From: Maricaulis sp048270265
GTDB taxonomy: Bacteria; Pseudomonadota; Alphaproteobacteria; Caulobacterales; Maricaulaceae
Direction of reading: 5' to 3'
Length of the DNA stretch: 64,000 nt
Assembly: GCF_048270265.1 (NCBI RefSeq)
Contig: NZ_JBLWTD010000016.1
Coordinates: 3,720-67,719 of the forward strand
Shown: piece after piece, positions 58,238 to 64,000 of the stretch
How the letters are laid out: the number at the start of each line of letters is the position of its first letter
Numbering within the stretch: the first letter of the stretch is position 1
Notes under the pieces: generated by a model
The model's database searches: none
What the model was told of the DNA's origin: nothing
Seen by the model: the letters and a program-made list of their open reading frames with translations, nothing else
Position numbers and translations under genes: made by a program

Positions 58238-58798
58238 ATGTCTGACGCTCAACCGACCGCCACGCTGACGGAAGCCGTTGGCTATTTTGACGATGCCGCC
58301 CGGCTGCAGGCCGCGATCGATGCGCTGCTTGGCGCCGGTTTCGACCGCGCCGAGCTCAGCCTGCTGGCGAGCGAGAAGGCCGTCGAGAAAAAGCTCGGTC
58401 ATGCCTATGCCCGGCCGGCCGAGCTTGAGGATGACAGCGCCGTGCCACGAACGGCCTTTGTCTCGCTGGAAACGCTCGGCGAAGCCGAGGGCGGACTGAT
58501 CGGCGGGCTGATGTATGTCGGCGCCCTGGCGGCGGTCGGCGGCATTGTCGCTTCGGGCGGTGCCCTGGCGGCAGCGGCTGCGGCGGCCTTCGTGGGCGGG
58601 ACAGCTGGCGGGCTGATCGGAACCGGGCTGGCCAGCCTGGTCGGCGAGAGCCATGCCAATTATATCGAGGAACAGCTCCTCCATGGCGGTCTCTTGCTCT
58701 GGGTGCGCACACGCGATGCCGATCACGAGGCGCGCGCCACCGCCATCCTGCGCGAGCATTCCGGCCGCGACGTTCATCTGCACGCCCTGCCGGGCTGA
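58238..58798 (+). CDS. Glycine-zipper membrane-associated protein
   Basis: Protein of 186 residues. The first half resembles the general-stress-protein 17M-type fold (AVGYFDDAARLQAAIDALLG, AGFDRAELSLLASEKAVEKK). The middle is a long Gly/Ala hydrophobic zipper (IGGLMYVGALAAVGGIVASG, AAAAAAFVGGTAGGLIGTGL), and the end returns to a soluble strand-helix (LLLWVRTRDADHEARATAIL). AAGGAAA precedes the ATG. It is flanked by the two paralogous small proteins, and the three are probably one stress-related unit. Exact role unknown. Confidence 0.8.
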   Translation: MSDAQPTATLTEAVGYFDDAARLQAAIDALLGAGFDRAELSLLASEKAVEKKLGHAYARPAELEDDSAVPRTAFVSLETLGEAEGGLIGGLMYVGALAAVGGIVASGGALAAAAAAAFVGGTAGGLIGTGLASLVGESHANYIEEQLLHGGLLLWVRTRDADHEARATAILREHSGRDVHLHALPG

Positions 58799-58946
58799 GG
58801 CTTTGTCGGCCTGTGCCGTTTCGATAACGGCGCGACCGGGCGCCAGGTTTGCTGTTCGTGCCGGAGCGTGTTTCCATGGCGCATCGGGCCGGGGTCGGCG
58901 CGTCTGCGCCCGCCTCGCAGCTCACCGCAAGGCGAAGGAGCCGAAA

Positions 58947-59201
58947 ATGAGCGATCCACTCGATTACGACAAGGCCCTGGAGAACCCTGCCCTGGCCTTC
59001 GACACACCCGAAGCGGTACTGACCCAGGCCGAGCTGAGCGACGCGCAGAAGATCGAGATCCTGCGCCGCTGGAAATTCGATGCCACCGAAATCGCTGACG
59101 CCGAAGGCGAAGGCATGGAAAGTGACAAACCCCTGATGGAGCGCCGAGTCGCCCTGGCGCTGGAGAGCCTCACGGACGGGAATGATGTCGAGCCGTCCTA
59201 G
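58947..59201 (+). CDS. Small acidic protein, paralogue 2
   Basis: Protein of 84 residues, MSDPLDYDKALENPALAFDT onward. EAVLTQAELSDAQKIEILRR and WKFDATEIADAEGEGMESDK match the paralogue at 57940 closely. It lacks the basic C-terminal tail of that copy. AAGGAG lies before the ATG, fixing the start; a longer in-frame reading overlaps the glycine-zipper gene. A 148-base leader precedes it. Confidence 0.85.
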   Translation: MSDPLDYDKALENPALAFDTPEAVLTQAELSDAQKIEILRRWKFDATEIADAEGEGMESDKPLMERRVALALESLTDGNDVEPS

Positions 59202-59239
59202 GCGGCGAGGCAGACCTCGTTATCAGATGGGTAGCGTGT

Positions 59240-60271
59240 TCAGTGCGCCGGTGCGTCAGCGAACCAGCGCTCGAGCTCGCCAAGATCCACAGCGCGGCCG
59301 TCCGTGACACCAATCTGCGAATAGGTGGTGGTGAAATCCGCTTGTCCGGCTTCGACCGGGTAGGCGCCGAAAAATGCGCCCTGGAGATTCCAGCTCAGGA
59401 TGCGGCCGGCGCCCCAGCTGGCGAGATAGCGGTCATGGGTGACGAGGAAGGTCTGCCCGGCCGCGCAATCGCCCCGCTCCAGGCCGCCACGCGCATAATT
59501 GTGTCCGCGCCGGGCCTCGGCACCCTCGACCCAGGCCGCCGGCTCGGAGACCAGCCCGTGTCCGGGCTGATACTCACCGGTCTTGCGCATCTCGATGTCC
59601 GAGGAGCGCGCGCCGCATTGTGTGATCTCGACCCGGTCGAGATGCTCATGACGCACCAGATAATCCCGCAAGCCCGTTTCCCAGGGGCGGCGCGCCTCGG
59701 GCTCGGCGATCAGATTGCGCACGCCCTGCACCAGTTGATCCTCGCTGTCGACAGGTTCGATGGCGAGGACGCCACCCTCGGCGGTGCGGAAAATCAGATA
59801 GGTCTGCTCCAGGATCAGCCCCAAGGAATTGGCGCAGCTGGGCATGCCGAGAAAACCGGTGCTTGGCGTGCCGACGGGGAATTCGTCCCAGAACAGGGTC
59901 TGCGCGTGCAGGCTGGCGTAATCGGTGCCGTCCGCTTCGATCGGCGCGACAGCGATCGCGCCCGCCGCGCCTCCGATCTCGTAGCGGTCCTCGCCCATCC
60001 CCTTCAGGCGTTGATCGACCTGCAGCGTGTAGGCCGACAGCGGTACGCCCGGCAGCTGGGGTGCATAGGCGTCTGATGACTCCGCCAGCTGCCAGGCCAC
60101 GGGCCGGACCAGTTCCACATAGGTTGACCGGGTCAGATAGTCATACAGGCGCGGCGCGGCCGAGGCGGCGAGGTTCTGCTCGAAGGAACGCGGTGGTGGC
60201 GGCAGGCAGGCGTGCGCTGGCGCGCAAAGCGCGACACTCGTCAGCGCGCAAATCGTGATGGTCCTGATCAT
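59240..60271 (-). CDS. Exported hypothetical protein
   Basis: Protein of 343 residues with a signal peptide (MIRTITICALTSVALCAPAHA). The mature part starts CLPPPPRSFEQNLAASAAPR and has SGFLGMPSCANSLGLILEQT-like features (SCANSLG, a cysteine pair with later TQCGARSSD and RGDCAAGQTFLVTHDRYLAS). A disulphide-bonded periplasmic protein is likely. No family recognised. It lies downstream of cobS on the same strand with a 73-base gap. Confidence 0.7.
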   Translation of the reverse strand: MIRTITICALTSVALCAPAHACLPPPPRSFEQNLAASAAPRLYDYLTRSTYVELVRPVAWQLAESSDAYAPQLPGVPLSAYTLQVDQRLKGMGEDRYEIGGAAGAIAVAPIEADGTDYASLHAQTLFWDEFPVGTPSTGFLGMPSCANSLGLILEQTYLIFRTAEGGVLAIEPVDSEDQLVQGVRNLIAEPEARRPWETGLRDYLVRHEHLDRVEITQCGARSSDIEMRKTGEYQPGHGLVSEPAAWVEGAEARRGHNYARGGLERGDCAAGQTFLVTHDRYLASWGAGRILSWNLQGAFFGAYPVEAGQADFTTTYSQIGVTDGRAVDLGELERWFADAPAH

Positions 60272-60344
60272 GCCTGTCCCCCCGGATTTGACAGACATAG
60301 TCTGGGGAGCGGTCGCAATGGTCAAGCACCGTGTGGGCTTGCCT

Positions 60345-61331
60345 CTAGGCGACCGCGGCGGGCTTGATTGGCGCTTCGGCCAGGTCGGTTCCGAAAACGC
60401 GCTGATACATTTCCGCAATCGTCGGGCGTTCCAGCTCGTCACACTTGTTGAGGAAGGTGAGGCGGAAGGAGTGGCCGAGATCATTGAAAATGGCGTTGTT
60501 TTCCGCCCAGGTCAGCACGGTGCGCGGGCTCATCACGGTCGAGATATCGCCATTGATGAAGGCTTCGCGCGTCAGATCGGCCAGTTTGACCATGTCGGCG
60601 ACCTGTTTGCGGCCGGCTTCGGTCTTGGCGAGATCCTTCATCTTGGCGAGCACGATGGCGTTCTCGGTCTCGGCTGGCAGATAGTTCAGCGTCGCCACGA
60701 TCGACCAGCGGTCCATCTGGCCCTGATTGATCTGCTGCGTGCCGTGATAGAGGCCGGTGGTGTCGCCCAGGCCGATCGTATTGGTGGTGGCGAACAGGCG
60801 GAAGGAGGGGTTGGGCCGGATCACCTTGGTCTGGTCGAGCAGGGTGAGCGAACCGGAGGCCTCGAGCACGCGCTGGATCACGAACATCACATCGGGACGG
60901 CCCGCATCATATTCGTCGAACAGGAGCGCGACCGGACGCTGCAGCGCCCAGGGCAGGATGCCTTCCTGGAATTCGGTGATCTGCTTGCCGTCCTTCAACA
61001 CGATGGCGTCCTTGCCGACCATGTCGATGCGCGAGATATGGCTGTCGAGATTGACCCGCACCATCGGCCAGTTGAGCCGGGCGGCGACCTGTTCGATATG
61101 GGTCGACTTGCCGGTGCCGTGATAGCCCTGGACCATTACCCGGCGATTTTTCGCAAAACCCGCCAGGATTGCCCGCGTCGTTGCCGGATCGAAGACATAG
61201 TCGGGATCGATCTTCGGCGTGTGCTCGTCAGGCTTCGAAAACATCGGCACTTCAAAGCCGGCATCGAAGCCGAACAGCGCCGTTGTATCGGCAATGGCAT
61301 CGGGGGCAGGCACGGGGAACTCATCGCTCAT
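60345..61331 (-). CDS. cobS: CobS-family AAA+ cobaltochelatase subunit
   Basis: AAA+ (MoxR-group) ATPase of 328 residues. Walker A is VQGYHGTGKSTHIEQVA, Walker B VALLFDEYDAGRPDVMF, and sensor 1 FRLFATTNTIGLGDTTG. The N-terminus FEVPMFSKPDEHTPKIDPDY is typical of CobS. With CobT it forms the two-tier ring that drives cobalt insertion by CobN. Spacing from cobT is increased here by five genes. The start MSDEFPVPAPD is the only suitable Met. Confidence 0.96.
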   Translation of the reverse strand: MSDEFPVPAPDAIADTTALFGFDAGFEVPMFSKPDEHTPKIDPDYVFDPATTRAILAGFAKNRRVMVQGYHGTGKSTHIEQVAARLNWPMVRVNLDSHISRIDMVGKDAIVLKDGKQITEFQEGILPWALQRPVALLFDEYDAGRPDVMFVIQRVLEASGSLTLLDQTKVIRPNPSFRLFATTNTIGLGDTTGLYHGTQQINQGQMDRWSIVATLNYLPAETENAIVLAKMKDLAKTEAGRKQVADMVKLADLTREAFINGDISTVMSPRTVLTWAENNAIFNDLGHSFRLTFLNKCDELERPTIAEMYQRVFGTDLAEAPIKPAAVA

Positions 61332-61453
61332 GGAACCGGTCTTTTCGCTTGGGGACGTCAGGACTGCAAAGGCGCACGGGATTGTGCATCCGGACTAGCG
61401 CAGGCCGCAGCGCACGGCAAGGGATGGGGTGAGATGGAGGGCTTTCGGGCAAT

Positions 61454-61470
61454 GTTCCGTTTGGCGGAAC
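61454..61470. promoter_or_regulatory. Candidate HigA operator
   Basis: GTTCCGTTTGGCGGAAC holds the inverted half-sites GTTCCG and CGGAAC with a five-base spacer, about 26 bases before the degenerate toxin start. HigA-type antitoxins bind such palindromes to repress their own operon, so this is a reasonable operator. Confidence 0.5.
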
Positions 61471-61495
61471 CCGAGCGGCGCTCTATATTGCCTCG

Positions 61496-61748
61496 GCGAT
61501 CCAATCCTTCGCCTGCAAAGACACGGAGACGCTTTTCTGCATTCGAGCGGCCCGCCCGGCGCAAGCTGATGATGCTGCACGCCGCGCACCGGCTTGAGGA
61601 TTTGCTTATCCCGCCGGCCAATCGGCTGGAGGCGTTGAAAGGGGATCGCAAGGGGCAGTACAGCATCCGGGTCAATCAACAGTGGCGCGTGTGTTTTCGT
61701 TGGCTCGACGGTGCGGCCTGGGATGTCGAAATCGTGGACTATCATTAG
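61496..61748 (+). pseudogene. higB: HigB/RelE-type toxin, apparently frameshifted
   Basis: The C-terminal part reads ARRKLMMLHAAHRLEDLLIP, NRLEALKGDRKGQYSIRVNQ and QWRVCFRW, a clear HigB toxin. The expected N-terminus (…IQSFACKDTETLF) is found in a different frame just upstream, without an ATG before it. The distance between the two parts is several residues shorter than in the family, so a deletion with frame change is likely. An open frame from 61434 covers the C-terminal part but gives an Arg/Pro-rich, non-family N-terminus. The toxin is probably inactive. Confidence 0.7.
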
Positions 61749-61766
61749 CGTGAGGATGCCTATCTG

Positions 61767-62063
61767 ATGACGAAACTTGCCCCCATCTCTCCCGGTGAAA
61801 TCCTGCTTGAGGACTTCCTGCGCCCCAATGGGCTCACCCAGGAAAAACTGTCGCGGGCGATTGATGTGCCGAAAAGCCGCATCTCCGGCCTGGTGCGCGG
61901 TTCGCGCTCGATTACCGCTGATACAGCGTTGCGCCTGTCAGCCTTTTTCGGCACGACGGCGGAATTCTGGATGAATTTGCAGGCGGAGTTCGATCTGCGT
62001 CAGGCGCGGGCGACCAGCTGGCCGGCGATCGCGCCGCGGATTGTGCCGCACAAGGCGGCCTGA
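61767..62063 (+). CDS. higA: HigA-type antitoxin
   Basis: Protein of 98 residues. The XRE helix-turn-helix is typical of HigA: SPGEILLEDFLRPNGLTQEK, LSRAIDVPKSRISGLVRGSR and FFGTTAEFWMNLQAEFDLRQ. It neutralises HigB and represses the operon. The gene is intact with TGAGGA upstream, 18 bases after the toxin stop, although the toxin looks broken. Confidence 0.93.
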   Translation: MTKLAPISPGEILLEDFLRPNGLTQEKLSRAIDVPKSRISGLVRGSRSITADTALRLSAFFGTTAEFWMNLQAEFDLRQARATSWPAIAPRIVPHKAA

Positions 62064-62101
62064 GCGGAGCCAGCCTTGCTCATCCATAATTCAATCAATT
62101 T

Positions 62102-62238
62102 TTGTCATCCCGGCCGGATGCCCCGCACAGGCGGGGCGCAAGTCCGGGACCAACCCGTGCATCCAGCTGGAACAGCGGGTAGGTCCCGGCTCTACGCCCG
62201 GATCGCTGCCGCGTCCGGGCATCCGGCCGGGATGACAA
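62102..62238. repeat. Long palindromic intergenic repeat
   Basis: Perfect 22-base arms at 62102-62123 and 62217-62238 (inner part GTCATCCCGGCCGGATGCCC) frame a 137-base unit. Inside, CCGGGACCAACCCG and CGGGTAGGTCCCGG also pair at 13 of 14 positions, so the whole unit could fold into one long branched hairpin. It lies between convergent higA and J-domain genes. It looks like a MITE-type intergenic element; no coding capacity. Confidence 0.85.
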
Positions 62239-62282
62239 GTATTTGACTGTTTAGGAGGTTTAAGAGAGGGCGGCGTGAAAAA

Positions 62283-62906
62283 TCACGCCATCCCGACGCC
62301 CTTGAGGATCTGGTAGGACGCGATCACCCGGCCGAGCTGTTCCTCGCTCGAACGGTCGCCGCCATTGGCGTCGGGGTGGAAGCGTTTGACCAGTTCGGCA
62401 TAGCGGCGGCGCACCGTGGACGGGTCGACATCGGGCTTGAGGCCCATGGTTTCCAGCGCCTTGGATTGCAGCCGGCCCATGGTTTTTTCGCGCGGACCGT
62501 CCTCGTGGGCCTTCGTCTTGTCACCGAATGTACCCATCGGGTCGGAGAAGCCATCAGCGAAATCGCGGCTGGCGCGCTGGGCCTTGTGGCGCGAACTGGT
62601 GGAATTGCGCCAGCCCCAGGTCGGGCGATGGCCATAGGCGGAGGATTCGCGATAGGCCTGTGCCGCGCTTTCGCTCATGCCTTCGAAGAAGTTCCACGAC
62701 TTGTTGTATTCCGAGGCATGGCTCTGGCAAAACCAGTAGAATTCACTCAGCTGGTCGTTCGATTTCGGCGCCCGGCTATTGCCATGGCTGCGGCAACCGG
62801 GCCATTCACACACGCGTTCTTCGGCCGAAGGCTTGTCCTTGGGCGGCTTGATGCGGATGTCCTTGAACCGCGGTGTATATTCAAAGGCGTCGGTCATAGC
62901 GTCCAA
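62283..62906 (-). CDS. J-domain protein with N-terminal Cys/His cluster
   Basis: Protein of 207 residues. The C-terminal 60 residues are a J domain with the HPD motif (VRRRYAELVKRFHPDANGGD). That would stimulate a DnaK-type chaperone. The N-terminal half carries a Cys/His cluster (RVCEWPGCRSHGNSR, FYWFCQSHASEYNKSWNFFE), probably a zinc site. The gene upstream of cobS in alphaproteobacteria is often this J protein. A second Met three residues in (62897) is an equally good start. It is divergent from bolA. Confidence 0.92.
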   Translation of the reverse strand: MDAMTDAFEYTPRFKDIRIKPPKDKPSAEERVCEWPGCRSHGNSRAPKSNDQLSEFYWFCQSHASEYNKSWNFFEGMSESAAQAYRESSAYGHRPTWGWRNSTSSRHKAQRASRDFADGFSDPMGTFGDKTKAHEDGPREKTMGRLQSKALETMGLKPDVDPSTVRRRYAELVKRFHPDANGGDRSSEEQLGRVIASYQILKGVGMA

Positions 62907-62965
62907 TTATGGGCATGCGCGGGTAAAGCAGCAATGAAACGGGTGTCAAAAAAGGTGATAATTTC

Positions 62966-63232
62966 ATGACGGTGAAAGAACGGATCGAAACCCGACTGCG
63001 CGAAGCGCTGTCCCCGGAGACCCTGCATGTCAGCGATGACAGTCATTTGCACGCAGGTCATGCAGGTGCGCGGCCCGGCGGGGAGAGCCATTTCACCGTC
63101 GAGATCGTCGCCGCCTGCTTTGATGGCCTGAACCGGGTCGCCCGGCATCGCCTTGTCAACACGGCGCTGGCCGGGGAGCTGGCGGGGCCGATCCATGCGC
63201 TGGTGATCAAGGCGCGGGCCCCGGGCGAATAG
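62966..63232 (+). CDS. bolA: BolA family protein
   Basis: Protein of 88 residues. BolA signatures: DDSHLHAGHAGARPGGESHF with the conserved His, TVEIVAACFDGLNRVARHRL and VNTALAGELAGPIHALVI. BolA proteins bind [2Fe-2S] clusters with monothiol glutaredoxins and affect iron and stress responses. It is divergent from the J-domain gene, with AAGGTG before the ATG. Confidence 0.95.
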   Translation: MTVKERIETRLREALSPETLHVSDDSHLHAGHAGARPGGESHFTVEIVAACFDGLNRVARHRLVNTALAGELAGPIHALVIKARAPGE

Positions 63233-63318
63233 ATTATGCGATGCTGCCGGGGCGAGGGTGGTCCAATCGCGCCTGCGCTGCGTAGACCTTGGGTCGACCC
63301 TGCTGCCCCGGAGCCCAC

Positions 63319-64000
63319 ATGCCCAATCATTTAGCCTCGCTTTGCCTGATCCCGCTCATCGCTGTCACCATGGCGGGCTGTGCTGCCAACGGGTTGCAAC
63401 AGGCCAGCACGCTGAGCGACTACCAGAACATGCAGCCGGCCGAACGGCGTCTGCTCCAGGTGCGCGAATGGGCCGATCCGCAGGCGATGCGCTCGGTTGA
63501 TGCGATCTACATCGCACAGGCGGGTGTCGTTCCGGGCGTGGTGGAAGGCAGCGGCGTCGATCCGGTGCGTTTCAATCGTGTGGTCGGCAAGCTGACCCAG
63601 ACCGTGTGCCGGCGCCTGGCGCGGGGCGGGTTCGAGATCACCGCCGATCCGGCGCTGGCGAGCCATCAGGTCCGTCTGAACATCACCGGATTCGAGACTA
63701 CCAACCGGGTCAGCGCCGGGGCCTCGCGGCTGATCGGCTTTGCCATTCCCGGTCCGCTCAGCCCGCGTATCCCGATCGGCATTGGCGCCCTGGCGGTTGA
63801 AGGCGAAATGCTTGATGCCGACGAGCGCCAGGTTGCGGCACTGGAATGGTCCTCACGCAATCACCTCGCCTCGAGCGGCGGGTTTTCCGAGATCGGCGAC
63901 GGTTATGCCCTGGCCCAGGTCTTCGCGGACAGTTTCGGTGACCTTATCGTCGAGGCCCGCAATTCCGTCAGCGAGGTGCGCCAGTCGACCGAGCGCGGCG
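63319..64000 (+). CDS. DUF3313-like lipoprotein, cut by the window end
   Basis: The frame stays open from the ATG at 63319 to the last base (227 codons seen). The signal is LIPLIAVTMAGCAANG (lipobox MAGC). The mature part begins LQQASTLSDYQNMQPAERRL, with later VDAIYIAQAGVVPGV, and ends in a strand-rich region (QVRLNITGFETTNRVSAGAS, GIGALAVEGEMLDADERQVA). It resembles the DUF3313 envelope lipoproteins. The C-terminus is outside the window. Confidence 0.75.
   Translation, partial: MPNHLASLCLIPLIAVTMAGCAANGLQQASTLSDYQNMQPAERRLLQVREWADPQAMRSVDAIYIAQAGVVPGVVEGSGVDPVRFNRVVGKLTQTVCRRLARGGFEITADPALASHQVRLNITGFETTNRVSAGASRLIGFAIPGPLSPRIPIGIGALAVEGEMLDADERQVAALEWSSRNHLASSGGFSEIGDGYALAQVFADSFGDLIVEARNSVSEVRQSTERG

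Noticed and set aside
62272..62289. Terminator hairpin overlapping the J-domain gene stop
   Set aside because: The 7-base stem includes the stop codon and is followed on the minus strand by a C-rich, not T-rich, stretch.

Overview
This window reads as GC-rich alphaproteobacterial chromosome. Three features point to that class: the run rpmH-rnpA-yidC-engB, a CarD / FdxA / SUV3-type helicase / S4-protein cluster, and cobS and cobT near bolA and a J-domain gene. The small size of many regulators and the gene order suggest Caulobacterales or the Maricaulis/Hyphomonas group, but that placement is inference. The sequence is a draft: one run of ten N lies inside an exoD-like gene. Almost all of it is coding, with many ATGA overlaps between co-directional genes and four convergent pairs whose stop codons share the same CTAG.

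Region by region. 1-6 kb: the 3' end of dnaX, then ybaB, recR, a queuosine-precursor transporter, a FemAB/CelD-like acetyltransferase, rmuC and def. 6-10 kb: pirin and two small lipoproteins (one with a Kazal domain) separate def from fmt-truA. 10-15 kb: dapE with a membrane protein, a cupin, a secreted lectin-like protein and a HI0933-type flavoprotein; a pair of REP-like palindromes lies here. 15-21 kb, minus strand: dapD, a HAD nucleotidase, a DUF1036 protein, engB, yidC, rnpA and rpmH with a good promoter. 21-25 kb: a VTT membrane protein, a sensor histidine kinase, coq7, dsbB, exoD and tRNA-Leu(CAA). 25-35 kb: accessory metabolism (GFA protein, DUF417, fatty acyl-CoA synthetase, DUF924, VOC, esterase, SelO, PgeF, zinc alcohol dehydrogenase), ending in an 0.8 kb gene-free stretch rich in inverted repeats.

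36-44.6 kb is the most distinctive part. An intact tRNA-Arg(CCT) gene at one end and a degraded copy of its 3' half in direct orientation at the other enclose about 8.4 kb. Inside are a membrane-anchored polysaccharide deacetylase, a secreted TIM-barrel-like hydrolase, an HPt-REC-REC regulator broken by an in-frame amber codon, a TPR plus YaiO-type outer-membrane barrel, a membrane-anchored HEAT-repeat protein and a processive family-2 glycosyltransferase. Together these look like a synthesis-modification-export machine for an extracellular polysaccharide. The parts resemble PgaABC and YaiO/YaiP but are divided differently among genes. No integrase is present.

44.6-64 kb: DUF465, a short soluble chemoreceptor-like protein, a nuclease-like lipoprotein, then the minus-strand cluster helicase / S4 / TerB / fdxA / carD. 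After that come DUF3108, rpmB, an amidohydrolase, a phytase-like lipoprotein and cobT. Two paralogous small acidic proteins flank a glycine-zipper protein between cobT and cobS. Next are a higBA locus whose toxin gene looks frameshifted, a long palindromic intergenic repeat, a J-domain protein, bolA and a truncated lipoprotein gene. No CRISPR array, transposase, integrase or rRNA gene was seen.
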